Origin: Sphaerulina vaccinii
Lineage: Eukaryota > Ascomycota > Dothideomycetes > Mycosphaerellales > Mycosphaerellaceae
Reading direction: 5' to 3'
DNA length: 64,000 nucleotides
Assembly (NCBI GenBank): GCA_022570795.1
Contig: JAKUDP010000007.1
Location: 434,001-498,000 of the forward strand
Positions within the stretch are counted from its first letter, which is position 1, and each line of letters begins with the position of its first letter. Below, in pieces: positions 42,970-54,156 of this stretch. The translations under genes were made by a program, and so were the position numbers. Below the pieces are notes generated by a model. It saw only the letters and a list, made by a program, of their open reading frames with translations. It was not told the DNA's origin and did no database searches.

Positions 42970-44850
42970 TCAGAAGAGACCTCGCACGAACCTGATAGGC
43001 CAAGTGGAAAGTCCTTGATTCTTCTTCTGAGCCTCCTCTGCAATAGCCCTCAACTCATCAATATCCATTCTCATTCCACTCGTAACATCCATTTCTTCAA
43101 CACTGATATACCATTTCCCACTCCTATGCTTCCACAACTTCCAAATAGCATACAGTCCAAAGATGAAAGGTGCTGCGAGATATGATTCGAAGAACGCTTC
43201 TGCATTTGGCGAACCCCCGATAGGCCAGACGGCAGTATAGAACGTCGCCACCATGCAGAGGACATTCATGAAGATGCCGATGTATGAGCCGAAAGTCCCG
43301 AAGCAAGCTCTGAAGGGTAGTTGGTCGAGAGTATGTCCTTGATGTAACCAACCAGCGCGGAAGCGTATGTGAGAGAGGCAGATCGTGCCCCAGATGAAGA
43401 AGTTCGCCAAACCTCCCAGTGCAAGAAGCCAATTAAAGAATTGCGGTCCACCTTTCGTAGCTTCATTCGCAAAAGCTAGCAATCCAAAAAGCAACTGGAT
43501 AATAATGCTCCAAATCGGTCTTCCATGTTTATCGATATACACCAGAAATTTCGGAGCCATGCCTTCTGCTGCCAGAGCTTGTAGCGTTCGAGTTGATCCA
43601 AAAGTCGCGCTATTAGCGACTGAGAGGACGGAGAGGCAGATCACGACGTTGAAGACGGAGGGCAGACCTTTGATTCCTGCTAGGACCATGGCGTAGACGA
43701 ATGGTGAGGCTTTTGTGTTTGCGCCGTGGGAGTTTAGGAGAATGTCGCTGTCAGAGGGCACGATGAGGCCGAGGATGAAGAGGTTGACGACATAGAAGAA
43801 TGTTATGCGCCAGAAGACTTGGCGGGTTGCCTATTGGAAGTGTTCGTGTGAGTTCGATTTGATTGATGGGAGAGAAAGAAGACATACCTGAGGAATCGAC
43901 TTCAGAGGATTACTAGCCTCTGCAGCAGCAAGTCCAGATAATTCTGTTCCTCCAAAAGCAAAAGAAGCAGTCACAAAGACCGAACAGAATCCTTTGAATC
44001 CATGTCGGAAAGCTCCCGGATCATGCCAATATCTCGCGCCGATATATCCTCGATCATCAGTAGGCACTCCACCACAATTGATTACTATCCCCAAAATAAT
44101 GAATCCCGTACATGCCAAGATCTTGATCATTGATAACACAAACTCCACTTCACCATATCCTCTCACGCCAAAGAACTGCACTGTCGACAATGCTACGAGA
44201 AACACTGTAATCCAAACTCCAATGTTTATATCTGCTGCCGAGGGCCAGAAAGCTATGGTAAGACTTGCTGCTGTGATTTCGAAGGGCAGGATCGCTAGCC
44301 AGCCGATCGCGTAGTCCCAGCCTATGGCGAAGCCCCATGAGGGATCGACGAAGCGCACTGCGTAGGTGAAGAAAGCTCCATTGACGGGAAACATTACGCC
44401 GAGTTCGGCGAGGGCTTGCATTGTGAGGAAGAGTTGGAGGCCGATGATCTGTGACGTGTTGGCTTAGAAGTGGCGATAATTGGTGTTGTATTGCTTGCTT
44501 GCTTACCATGAATCCGAGGACGAGTGATGCTGGACCACCGGATTGTAAGGCTGAACCTGAGCCTACGAAGAGACCGGCTCCGATTGCGCCGCCTGGATGG
44601 TTTGTGTCAGAGGTGAAGCTGCTGCGTTGTCGCATTGCTCTCAGCAAGCTAAGAGTCAAAATTGTTGCATACCTATTGCGATCATCTGCATGTGCCTTCC
44701 TTCGAGCTTGCGATGAAGCGCGTTGTTCTCAGCCACTGCTCCGGTGCCATTTTCCACTGAGCCAGATCTGTCGATAATCTGGACATCTTTCTCGTCTATC
44801 TTGTAATCTGGAGGGGGTCCTTTGTGATCGGATGCTTCGGCGTTCGCCAT
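42970..44850 (-). CDS. YAT-family amino-acid permease (four exons)
   Basis: Exons 44673..44850, 44507..44592, 43888..44448 and 42970..43830 give 561 residues. A hydrophilic N-terminus with 'RKLEGRHMQMIAIGG' leads into the first membrane segment 'AIGAGLFVGSGSAL', the conserved start of the APC/YAT core. About twelve hydrophobic segments follow, including 'FGGTELSGLAAAEASNP', the family signature in TM6, and 'SNSATFGSTR'-like sequence in TM8. The cytosolic tail is short. It is a plasma-membrane proton-coupled amino-acid transporter of the Gap1/INDA1 group. Specificity (general or restricted) cannot be read from sequence. All introns splice in consistent phase. Confidence 0.9.
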
Positions 44851-45133
44851 ACTGTCTTCAGAACGCGTTACGACTCGAAAGTAAAAGGAATAGCGAAGCT
44901 ATCACTGTACCTAGCCCGCCATGTTATACTCACTCATCTGCTATCGATGCAGTGCTGGGTGTGTTGTGAGGTAGGGGTGCCATGCGCAACCTAATCAATT
45001 GTGGGACCTCTCGCCTGCTCTGGATCACTATCTCCGACATGGGTCTTGCATGCTATTTCAAGCTATGTCGAGCACCGGTAGTTGGTGAAAGCAGCTGTAT
45101 CCAAGCTTGCTTCGCCACCTCACGTAGCTGGTC

Positions 45134-45900
45134 CTACTCTTCTGCCCGTGGAATTGCACTCGCCAAACAGAAAAACCATCTATCCACACTGCGACCAGTC
45201 TCCCAAGGTACCTGCGCCACTATCCTGCAAAGCATATCCTGTGCGAGATTGGTAATGTTATACCGTAGCATACCAATACCGTCCACATATCTGATGTGAC
45301 GATATGCTCGCGTCTCGGTAGCGTACTCCAGTTTCATCGTTTGAATACGGATAGGTGGCTGGCAGACGAACATTCTGTGACAGGAAGCGTATAGTGGCGC
45401 CACCAGCAGATCGATCTCCAGCTTCGAGGCGGTCTCACGAGTCGGTCGAGGGTGCTGCAACTGGGCAGGGTTGACTGTGTCAACAAGAAGCGGGTTGAAC
45501 ACGACACCGCCAATGTAAGCGCTTTGCGGAATCTGGAAAGTATTAGCAACAATTCATCTCCATGTCCGACAGAACCTGTGTCAAAGCACTTCTGTGGATT
45601 GCTAGATGTACTGCCAACTCGAGAAAAGGCACTTACATGACCAAAGAGAGGCAGCTGCGCCAAGTGCGGACCAAGCTGGAGGACGCGGACATCTCTGTCG
45701 GGTGAGTTGGCATCTCCCGGTGCCATAAACAGGGCACGTTGGATCGATATGGAGGTATCGATGGTATTTTCCAATGTGCGGCATACCCCCATCGCCAGAA
45801 GGAGGTCTTGAGTCGGCAATCTCAGCAAGATAGCCTCGAGCAACTCAGTAGTATTGAACACCATCCTCAGAGCAGGGCCGGGACTAGGGCTTGCGAACAT
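45134..45900 (-). CDS. F-box domain protein (two or more exons)
   Basis: Exons 45637..45900 and 45532..45134 (104-nt intron, GTAAGT/TCCAG) give 220 residues from ATG 45900. Residues 14-55 ('VFNTTELLEAILLRLPTQDL' then 'GVCRTLENTIDTS') are a clear F-box. The C-terminal part, 'PIRIQTMKLEYATETRAYRH', resembles a small Dothideomycete F-box family. A further exon may exist: ATG 45997 opens 'MAANTPGQIAAPAAAIP' and ends at a GTAAGC donor, but I found no acceptor of normal length that joins in phase. Expected role: substrate recruitment to an SCF ubiquitin ligase. Confidence 0.72.
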
Positions 45901-47507
45901 ATCAGCGAATAGCTCTTACTAAATGAGGGAAAAGGCGCTTACTCGGAATTGCTGCAGCTGGAGCAGCTATCTGCCCAGGAGTGTTGGCCGCCATCCTAGA
46001 ACTACATCTTTGATCAGCATGTGGTCGATCTTCCGGATGGCACGTCCTTGTAGGAATAAGGTGGTGGACTCACAGCTGGGTCGGATGTAGGTATAATGGA
46101 GGATCGCGAGAAGCAAGTCGAGTTTCGAGGAGTGTGGACTTCAGCAGCAAACGACCAAGTGTCTTGGCAGTGCATGTGAAAATCACGTGTCTTGTCGCCG
46201 CTCTCAGCTCTGCTCTGCTCGACCTAAGGTGCTCTCATCCGTATACTTTCCATCAGTGCTTTGCATATGGGAAACATATTGATGTATATACAGGACTTGC
46301 AGTCATCGACACACGCATTGCTGGAACGAAGCAGCTTTGAGATCGAGCGTACATGTTTTCTAGGCACTCTCGTGCTGTTTGCACTGTAAAAAGGCCAAGC
46401 AACAATGCAACAACTCATGCGAGTCCAGGACGGCCCGTGACGCATAACAGTCGCAATCATGACTGGACATTGCTGCTGGGTTGCGGTAGAAAAGGCATAA
46501 CGATCGCAGGACTCGATGCTTTCCGGAAGCCGAGTCGCCTGTTATGCTTTTCTGTCAATGGGTCGACGGTTCTCTTGCAGAACTTTTGTCCCCGTCTCTT
46601 CAGGCACAAGGGCGTCTTCTTCTTCGCTATGGCCATATTGTCGGCAATTCTTGTGTTGGTCTATGACTCTCCACCTTGTCTAGGGCCTGTGTCGTCTCGA
46701 TGTGCTCTCCGCAACGTAAACAATGGCCAGTTCGTATGGCGCAAGTACGTAGTGGACAACGAGGCACAATAATGTCTGTTGATGGTAGGATGGAAAGAGG
46801 CAGCGTCAGAACGTGAGGTTTGTCATCTTCAAAGCGCCAAGACGGCCCATCGCTGTCAACTTCAAGTTGATCTGCCTGCGAATTTCTTCCTCCTTACACA
46901 TCCTATGCATGGATGCATGAACGCCTCTCGGTAGAGAAGAGAACGTCTGATTTGGGTACTGCGCCAGTAATATCGACAAGGTAGCAAGCATGAGGTTCAA
47001 TAGGTTCCACAGGCGTCTGCTCATTGTGGCATACATACAGAGCATCAAACATTATTACTGAAGCGACTGAACACAGGAGCTGGACCCAATCGGTACGACT
47101 TGTATGTTCTGGTCGTGAGAAGTATCAAAGTCATCCATTATGCCTCTTTCAGCAATTTGATTGATAAGTATACATTCGAGCGAGCCTTTTCTGCTCCACT
47201 CTTCGCGCTGTGCAGTATGTACTTTCACTACACTTCCATGGTGCGCATACGCTATGAGAGAGAAGCATTGGTATCATCGTGAAAAGAAACGAAAAAGCAA
47301 AGTAGTAAGTACACTCCATCATGCCATCTTCTCTCGCAATTGGACGTCCGAGTTCTCGCGTCTATGCTGGATCCTCATTGCGTGGTCGAGTCGCACAGTG
47401 TGGAGATCTGGTGGCCTCGAAAGTAAGTTTCTCTGATTCTCCTTAAGAAACTTTCATTGCTGACTCTGTGAGCAGAGTGACTTGGTCGCCATTCATCTCC
47501 GGAGATG
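45901..47507. other. Gene-poor interval
   Basis: It may hold a first exon of the F-box gene near 45948-45997. A 139-codon plus-strand frame at 46353 and a 72-codon minus-strand frame with one hydrophobic helix near 47020 lack family features and were not called. Confidence 0.45.
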
Positions 47508-49460
47508 CTATACCGGGACGCCCTGTGTGGCTGTAGTGCCATTTGGATACGTCTGATGGCTCAGCAGCGGTTGGGAGGGCTGTACCAGTGAGGCCGGCGT
47601 AGTCGAGTTCGTCATTTGCATAGGCATGCCGCCTGGAGGGTGGTTGTTCCCAATCATGCGTTCCCGCTCCGCCTTTTCTGCCTCAATCTTCTCCTTCTCA
47701 GCCTTGGTGATGCGCGGCTTTCTTGGAGCGCCAGGAACCTTACCCCCTCTGCTACCACGTCCACGTGCAGGTGCACTGGGGTCTTTCGTCTTCTCCGCTG
47801 CAGGAGCAGTAGCTGCAGAAGCACCACCTCTACCGCGTCCGCGACCTCGGCCACCACCTCTGCCACGGCCGGATGGTGCAGAAGATTCCACGTTTGCAGT
47901 CGTCCCATCCGGGACCAGCTTGCCAGAGTAGACGAAGAAGCCGTCCTTAGCGACTGCTGCCTTCTCCTGCCATGCCAGTTCCGTGTCATCAATGAAATCA
48001 TCCTCCTTGTCGTACTCTTCCACCTTTTTCCTCTTCTTTGGCTTGGTCTCGTCAGCGCCAGTAGCAGACTTTCCCTCGTCCATGCCGCCCATCTCAACAT
48101 TGCTGTCTCCTTCCATATCTGACATCAAATCGACAGACATATCGTCAGCCGATCCTCCTTCCAGCTTGTTCTGTGCAGCAGCAACCTGTAGTAGCTTTGC
48201 ACGATGTGCTGCAGCACGGGGATTGATCGCGTCTTGCCCATACTTCTTGAAGATCTCCTGCGCGATATTGACAGTATTACCACCATCTCTGTTCAGCTCA
48301 ATTCGAATTTCGATGTTCGGGCCTCGACTGTCATTCTCCTGTTTGGCTCCTGGCCCGCCGAACAGATTATTGCTAGCAAGCAGCCCAGTCCCGGCAGCTT
48401 TCGGCGAAGCAGCTTTCTTCTCCTTTGGCTGCACTTGCGGCGTGGGTGCTGAGGACGATGACTTTGAAGGTTGGGCCTTGACAGGATCACATTTTGGAGG
48501 ATCGACATCCATGTGACCATCCATTGCTGGTATTGGTTGCGGCTGTGGAGGTGCCTGTGTGAATTGCTGTAAAGTGGCTGGCTGAGAAGGTAATATTGGC
48601 GCAGCTCGAGGAGGCGTGGGTGAATGCTGTGCAGACCCGACAAAGCCAGGCTGTTGAGGCGCATGCATTGTTGTTTGTACACTATACGACAATGGCGCCG
48701 AAGTCTTGCTTGGGTGATCGATAAGGCTATGGATAGAAGGCGAGGCTGAAGCTCGATTGATGTGAGGTGATGCCTGTGCTGAGTGAACGCCGTTTGCTGT
48801 CAACGATGGCGGCGGCGGTGCTGACTCCATAATTGAGCCTCGTATGGGGTCGAAGTTCTGACCACTTGAGATCGGACGTGGTGTCGGTGGTTTTGATGGA
48901 GGCGGTAGACTATCTCGTACCATGATATCTGGTTGTTGTCGCTGCAAAGGTTGTGATGGTAGGATGTGTTGTGGTGCGCTGGCTGGAAGACCAGGTGTTT
49001 GGAATTGGTTGACCATCTCTGTGAGGGTCGACTGACGAGGGCCCGCGCTTGCATCTGGTGCAATGGCGACAGGCTCCTTCTTCTGCCTCTTGCGTGGTGC
49101 TGGTGCAGAGCCATCTTCGTTCTTGACTTTGGGCTCCCTCGGCTTACGAGGTTTCTTCTCCTTTGGCTTATCATCTTTGCCTTCGACTTTGGGTTCTTTA
49201 GGCTTAGTAGTACGCACTCTCTTAGGCTTGACAGGCACTTCTGCAGGTGTGGGTGTTGTAGACGGTATGGTATGCAAAGGAGCGGGAACTGCCGAAGCCG
49301 AATGTGCAACAACACCTTCACCAAATGTGGAGGAACCAGGAAAGGAAGCGCGGCTGGCAACGCGAATTTCGTCTAATGCGACGTTTTGCGGGGACTGCAC
49401 TGAAGACAGGGACGAGCTGTCGCTTGCAGCGTCATCATCGACTCCCGAAGGCATGTTCAT
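47508..49460 (-). CDS. HPC2: HIR histone-chaperone complex subunit Hpc2 (ubinuclein-like)
   Basis: A single exon, 650 residues from ATG 49460 (MNMPSGVDDDA). An in-frame ATG at 49562 would add 34 residues. Most of the protein is disordered, Pro/Ser/Lys-rich. The diagnostic Hpc2-related domain is near residues 500-545: 'KKVEEYDKEDDFIDDTELAW' followed by 'KDGFFVYSGKLVP', the segment that binds histone H3.3/H4 in ubinuclein and Hpc2. RG-rich repeats and a basic helix follow. In yeast Hpc2 works with Hir1-3 in replication-independent nucleosome assembly and histone gene repression. Confidence 0.9.
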   Translation of the reverse strand: MNMPSGVDDDAASDSSSLSSVQSPQNVALDEIRVASRASFPGSSTFGEGVVAHSASAVPAPLHTIPSTTPTPAEVPVKPKRVRTTKPKEPKVEGKDDKPKEKKPRKPREPKVKNEDGSAPAPRKRQKKEPVAIAPDASAGPRQSTLTEMVNQFQTPGLPASAPQHILPSQPLQRQQPDIMVRDSLPPPSKPPTPRPISSGQNFDPIRGSIMESAPPPPSLTANGVHSAQASPHINRASASPSIHSLIDHPSKTSAPLSYSVQTTMHAPQQPGFVGSAQHSPTPPRAAPILPSQPATLQQFTQAPPQPQPIPAMDGHMDVDPPKCDPVKAQPSKSSSSAPTPQVQPKEKKAASPKAAGTGLLASNNLFGGPGAKQENDSRGPNIEIRIELNRDGGNTVNIAQEIFKKYGQDAINPRAAAHRAKLLQVAAAQNKLEGGSADDMSVDLMSDMEGDSNVEMGGMDEGKSATGADETKPKKRKKVEEYDKEDDFIDDTELAWQEKAAVAKDGFFVYSGKLVPDGTTANVESSAPSGRGRGGGRGRGRGRGGASAATAPAAEKTKDPSAPARGRGSRGGKVPGAPRKPRITKAEKEKIEAEKAERERMIGNNHPPGGMPMQMTNSTTPASLVQPSQPLLSHQTYPNGTTATQGVPV

Positions 49461-50609
49461 GGCGTTGTATGTCGAATGTTGACAAAATACGCCAAGAAGA
49501 TGGTATGGAACAGTATTAGGCAGACGTGCAGTATTGCAGGGCGAACATGCGTTGTGCAGCATCGATTTGTTGCTGTATCGTAGGCTGTTCAGGGTGCGGC
49601 GTTCAGGGCTCCATCTCCATAAGTTGTAATCGGGCCAATGAGCTTCCGGCTTCAGAACGTCGCGTTTTCGAGAAGCAACGACGACAACACTTTTCGCTGG
49701 ATATGGAGCGACAGCGTGGCGGTAGAGCGCCTATGATATGTGTGATAGGAGCGTCGTGTTGTTGCAGTGCGAATCCGTGCCTTGATGGGTATTGTCCGAT
49801 GGAGAAGAGCGGTATTTTTGATGAAAACCAGTATAGCAGCGGCTGCGTGTACGTAGATTGCAAAGAAAGTGGAAAGAAAAGGGCGAGAGGTTTGCTGTGT
49901 TGCGAAGTTGAGTGCCATAAGGAAAGCCGCGGGCAGGGACCATTCACGAGTTTCCAGGACGCCAACCTACCAAAGCGACACCTCAGAACTGCAATGCTGG
50001 AGCGCGGGGCAGCACGGCCGACGGAAGGGAAAGTGACTGTGTCAGAAGGACGAACTGAGCCAGCAACGTGTCGCCGGGCTTGTGTGATCGATGTGCTAAC
50101 CGAAAAGCTACTCTTTTGAGCTCCATATTTCTATCACTGTTGCTTGCTATAGGGGTATGTCATACTACTATCTTTGCGGTCCGAGATGTTACTATTACCT
50201 GTCACATTGAACTCCATACGCATCGTTGTTACAGCATAATCGGCGACTCGTGCGGACTGTCGTTGTAGCCGGCTGTTGCGAGGTGCGAGTGAGAAGGGGG
50301 CGTGCCAAGTTGGTGCATCTTGCAACCCCATCTGGGCCACCATCGGTAGAGAACTGCAACCACCACATATAGCAAATGTTCCAGGAGAAGAGATCTGGTC
50401 AGTAAGTACCCTTCACTGCAGTATTACTGCCAATTCCAGCTGTGTGTGGTGTTCACTTAACGATGCTCGAGGTCGAAGTTCGGAAATAGAACGAGGGAGC
50501 TCCACTTATCTTAAGGCTGCTCCCGCTCCGTTCCTGCCTGTCGGATCTTGATCTGCCATGACGCGCTAGTCGTTCCATCCTTCTCTTTGCAGAACACAAA
50601 ATACACATC
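49461..50609. other. Divergent promoter region of HPC2 and RPAP1
   Basis: About 1.15 kb between two nuclear-function genes transcribed away from each other. The 197-codon plus-strand frame starting at 49526 is Cys-rich without domains and overlaps the presumed HPC2 leader. It is treated as a chance frame. Confidence 0.5.
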
Positions 50610-52007
50610 ATGTTTCGAGGTCAAAAAGTCGAGCTCGATTTGGGGTCAGAGAGCGAAGATGACAAGCCTCAAAAGCCCAGCGTCTTGCCAGGAGCATTCG
50701 TTGGAGATGTCTTGGAGCGTACCCCTGCCGCACCAAAGCCACCAAGTGCGCCGATACTGAAGAGCAAAAGTGGCTTTCCCGGTCATCAGAAGCGCAATGT
50801 GGTGAGCAGGTTCAAGCAGCAGAGAGATGCGCCAGCAGTGACATCTCCACGTCCGCAAGAGTCAACAGCGGCTCCCACTCAGGATGATGAGGCGCCAAGT
50901 GGCAAGTCAAAAACTTGGGAAGAAGAGGAAAAGGAGCGGATAGACCAAGAAAACAGGCAGAAGCTTGCTGGAATGTCCGCTGAAGAGATTGAGGAAGAAC
51001 GCCGAGAACTAATGAATCAGTTCAGCCCAGCTCTACTGCAAAGACTTCTCGCACGAGGAAATGTGGCTAGTGGAAGTGAAGAATCGGATCTTTCACAACT
51101 GCCTGGCGAGAACCGAGAACCACGAAGTACGCAAACTTCGCTCGAAGAGTCAGATATTTCACAACTACCTGGTGATATCAGAGAACGACCGGACACGAGG
51201 CCGCTACCAGCGAAAGACGCTGTGCACATACATGTGCCCGATGTGTCAGAGAGAAAGAAGCCAGCTAAGTCTGTTGCTTTTGCCGATGAGCCTGAATTCG
51301 AGGATGCGGACACAGTGGAAGGGAATGAATTTCAGCATGAAGAGGCTCTACCAAATGACGGCGTCCACTTCCCTCGTCCGGATCAACCGCCTTCACTGGA
51401 CCCATCCTCGGAGACCTTCTTGGAAGACCTGCATCAGAAGTACTTTCCGTCATTACCTGCAGACCCAGATAAACTCGAGTGGATGCAATCGGCCTCAGCT
51501 AAGAACACTTACGATCCTTCAGCAAGTGCTCTGAACGCTGGTGACGTTCGCTTCTCATTCAAGGGTGAGCTGATACCGCCCAGCAAAGCCAATGAGATCC
51601 CAGTCACGCTAGGTCTACATCACCACGGAGATGCACCAGAAGCAGCGGGTTACACAATCGCCGAGTTAGCACATCTTGCTCGCTCCAGCTATGCGGCCCA
51701 GAGATGCATAGCTTTCCAGACACTTGGGCGCATCCTTTACAAGCTCAGTAAAGGCGAGTTTGGAGATCCAGGCGAGCCTGAACACATGCTGGAAGGTGAT
51801 GTTGTAGAGGGGCCGGAAGACACGTTCGGAGAGCTCGCCAGAGGCTTGTGGAGAGAAGTGGAAAGACTACAAGTCATTCAGATCCTCGTAGATGAAAGCG
51901 AGGGAAGAGGTGTAGATGGCAGCAAGCATTTGAGCGCCAAAGCCTACGCTACAGAAGCAGTATGGCTGTGGCGAAAAGGCGGCGGCAGACGGTGGGATGC
52001 GAAGTAG
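50610..52007 (+). CDS. RBA50: RNA polymerase II-associated protein 1 (RPAP1/Rba50-like)
   Basis: A 465-residue single exon starting MFRGQKVELDLGSESEDD. The N-terminal RPAP1 domain is marked by 'MSAEEIEEERRELMNQFSPA' (about residue 124). The C-terminal domain has 'RFSFKGELIPP', 'GLHHHGDAPEAAGYTIAEL' and 'RSSYAAQRCIAFQTL' (about residues 315-375), both typical of RPAP1. The protein has the length of yeast Rba50 rather than the much larger animal RPAP1. Role: assembly and nuclear import of RNA polymerase II with Gpn GTPases. Two imperfect 'SDLSQLPGENRE/SDISQLPGDIRE' repeats lie near residues 155-195. The stop codon is only 27 bp from that of the convergent neighbour. Confidence 0.9.
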   Translation: MFRGQKVELDLGSESEDDKPQKPSVLPGAFVGDVLERTPAAPKPPSAPILKSKSGFPGHQKRNVVSRFKQQRDAPAVTSPRPQESTAAPTQDDEAPSGKSKTWEEEEKERIDQENRQKLAGMSAEEIEEERRELMNQFSPALLQRLLARGNVASGSEESDLSQLPGENREPRSTQTSLEESDISQLPGDIRERPDTRPLPAKDAVHIHVPDVSERKKPAKSVAFADEPEFEDADTVEGNEFQHEEALPNDGVHFPRPDQPPSLDPSSETFLEDLHQKYFPSLPADPDKLEWMQSASAKNTYDPSASALNAGDVRFSFKGELIPPSKANEIPVTLGLHHHGDAPEAAGYTIAELAHLARSSYAAQRCIAFQTLGRILYKLSKGEFGDPGEPEHMLEGDVVEGPEDTFGELARGLWREVERLQVIQILVDESEGRGVDGSKHLSAKAYATEAVWLWRKGGGRRWDAK

Positions 52008-52034
52008 CTTCATCTCATATACTCTATGATACTA

Positions 52035-52997
52035 CTACAGTGTTGGCTTCTCAGTCAAAGCCCACTTCCCATCATCATCATTCCTTTGTCTAATCTTACC
52101 ATCCTTCTCCAGCTTCTTCAAGACCTGCTTCAGACTCCCCTCAGCCGGTAGCCAGTACTGTTCAGGATACTTCCCATATATGACCTTCACCATTTCCATA
52201 CTTCCCCACCACTCATCCTCGCTTTCCGAACTCTGCTTCCCCAACAATTCCAAAGCCTCCGTTTCCCTCTGTTTCCTATGCTTGATATACTCCTCAATCT
52301 TCTCCACTCCATTCTGAATCACAACTCCATGACTAGGATACGCTCTTCCACCAAACTGCTTCTTCATGCGGTCAAGCGAGCTCATATATGCACTTAGATC
52401 CTCGAACACCGCAGTTCCATGTCCCAAGACGTTATCTCCTGTGAACATAGCATCTTCTTCTTCGAGTACAAATGCCATATGATCTGTTGTATGGCCTGGT
52501 GAGTGCACAGCTTTTAGCTTCGCGCCTTCGACCTCAAACACATGTCCATCATCGAAACCAGTTTGTTCAGGATCGGGATCATGTTTCCATATCTCGACTC
52601 CAGGTTGAAGTTCTTTGACATGTTCGACCCCACCGACGTGATCTGGATGCCAGTGTGTCAAAATGACAGCTTCAAGACTCGCGTTTTCTTCTTGTAGGAC
52701 TTTCGCCAGACTTTCTTTCCATACAGGTTTTCCTTCGGCGGTATCTAGAAGTAATCTCTTCGAGCCTGTGCCGATGAGATGGGTGTTTGTGCCTTGCAAT
52801 GTGAACTTGGAAGGGTTGCCGCCTAGGATTCTGATGACCCTCGGAGACAATCTTTCGATGTCTGGTATGTGCGGTAGTTCTTCCATGTTGGTTTGAGTAT
52901 AGGGTCTTCTTTGCAGGTGTCTTGATATTCGTAATGTGCTTGAGCTTGTGAGTTTGGCGCGAATTGATGATCTTGGGCCGTGTCTACACAATATCAT
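52035..52997 (-). CDS. LACTB2-like metallo-beta-lactamase-fold hydrolase
   Basis: From ATG 52997 the protein is 320 residues. From the internal ATG 52886 (MEELPHIPDIERL) it is 283. The longer form begins 'MILCRHGPRSSIRAKL' and continues Arg/Ser-rich without acidic residues, which looks like a mitochondrial presequence. The metal-binding motif THWHPDH is at residues 77-83 of the short form, followed by 'HSPGHTTDHM', 'FTGDNVLGHG' and the 'YPSHG' motif. A winged-helix-like C-terminal region ('LKQVLKKLEKDGKI') completes the LACTB2 architecture. Human LACTB2 is a mitochondrial endoribonuclease. Some fungal relatives act as thioesterases in polyketide clusters, but no such cluster is present here. 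Confidence 0.85.
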   Translation of the reverse strand: MILCRHGPRSSIRAKLTSSSTLRISRHLQRRPYTQTNMEELPHIPDIERLSPRVIRILGGNPSKFTLQGTNTHLIGTGSKRLLLDTAEGKPVWKESLAKVLQEENASLEAVILTHWHPDHVGGVEHVKELQPGVEIWKHDPDPEQTGFDDGHVFEVEGAKLKAVHSPGHTTDHMAFVLEEEDAMFTGDNVLGHGTAVFEDLSAYMSSLDRMKKQFGGRAYPSHGVVIQNGVEKIEEYIKHRKQRETEALELLGKQSSESEDEWWGSMEMVKVIYGKYPEQYWLPAEGSLKQVLKKLEKDGKIRQRNDDDGKWALTEKPTL

Positions 52998-53170
52998 GAA
53001 GCTGTAGCGTGGTTCGATGAGCAGATCGGCTACTTTAGACTTTGCTTGGAGTTCTGATGAAGTGAATGGAAGGTGATGGTGCAATTTAGCCGAGGCTTGC
53101 GATTTGCGGAGCCAGTCAGCGCCAAGGCATATGTCAGGAATGTAGTAGAGTTGTTGAGATGAGTTCTGTA

Positions 53171-53208
53171 TCTAGCTCTATACTGTCCATCTAGCTCTAT
53201 AATGTCCA
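53171..53208. repeat. 19-bp tandem duplication
   Basis: TCTAGCTCTATACTGTCCA is followed immediately by a copy with one substitution (C to A). Probably replication slippage. Confidence 0.85.
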
Positions 53209-53277
53209 TCACTCCATCACAGTATGGGCGTTCGGATCGTTTCATGTCTCTGAAAGCGTGATCTCCAGCAATCGCGC

Positions 53278-53307
53278 TCTGCATGTGCCTTTTCTGCATG
53301 TGCCTTT
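53278..53307. repeat. 15-bp perfect tandem duplication
   Basis: TCTGCATGTGCCTTT occurs twice in direct succession. Confidence 0.85.
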
Positions 53308-54156
53308 GGCACCTTGGCTCCCAGACGTGCAGGGAGGTATGAGCTGCCTGGATGCCTTTTGCACTTCCAACTTCGTGGCCAGGAGCAGGTTCATTTTCTG
53401 CTCGAGGTCTACGTCCCAGCTTCGCTGCGTCGATACCGGCGGTGCAACCATTGCTCCCTCCTAGAAGATCTTAACGGGCGTTGGGATCAGATCTGGATGA
53501 CTCCGGTAGTTGACGATGAGTCTTACCCGAACTACGTATGGCAGAGCTTTCTTTGCCCGCCAGAGGATGGATCTCTGTAACATGCTCGCTAAGGCATTTG
53601 CCTTCTCTTACGTGAACACTGGCCCAAGCTGATATATGTCTCCGACAATGCAGACAAGCTTGTGGCATCGTTGACAGACCAGAGCGACCAACGTTCTGCG
53701 ATGCTTCTTCGATCCGGTCTCTTGTTTCAACTACTGCCAGGTCCGCGATCGAGTTGGCGCGGCGTTTCTTGGATAGCACAGATATACAGCTGATTCTCTG
53801 TTACGTGACCTTATTCCACACAACTATGTCAGCACAGTTCTCACAGTTTCTGCTAAGTATAATTGGAATTTGTCCACCTACACCCCAAGGGGGAGAGTAT
53901 CTCCATTTCGGAGAAGCTATTTGTTGACTGATACGTCTGCGCACACACGCGCGTGGCTAGCAGACGATCTGAGAAACATTCGCTTGTTTCCGTCTAGGTA
54001 CAGGAGGAGAGGAGTATACAAAATCGTGGTAACGGGTATAGCTGAGTTGATGAACGCAACGAAGTAGCTCTCCTGCTGAAAACTTATACAGCGTTCTTGA
54101 TTGCTAGCCTGGTTTGCCTTCTATGTAGAAGAGTCTAGCAGTATCTTGCACCTTCT

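Larger units (their letters stand above)
52998..54156. other. Intergenic with short tandem duplications
   Basis: No supported gene. Two local duplications are present: 19 bp at 53171-53189 repeated at 53190-53208 with one mismatch, and 15 bp at 53278-53292 repeated exactly at 53293-53307. Confidence 0.6.

Noticed and set aside
46353..46772. 139-codon plus-strand frame with one hydrophobic stretch
   Set aside because: No recognisable family, Cys and Arg excess, no neighbouring exons.
49526..50119. 197-codon plus-strand frame between HPC2 and RPAP1
   Set aside because: Overlaps the HPC2 start region, Cys-rich and without domain; likely chance.
52035..53084. LACTB2-like gene as part of a polyketide cluster
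   Set aside because: No polyketide synthase, reductase or transporter flanks it; the neighbours are RPAP1 and NAB3.
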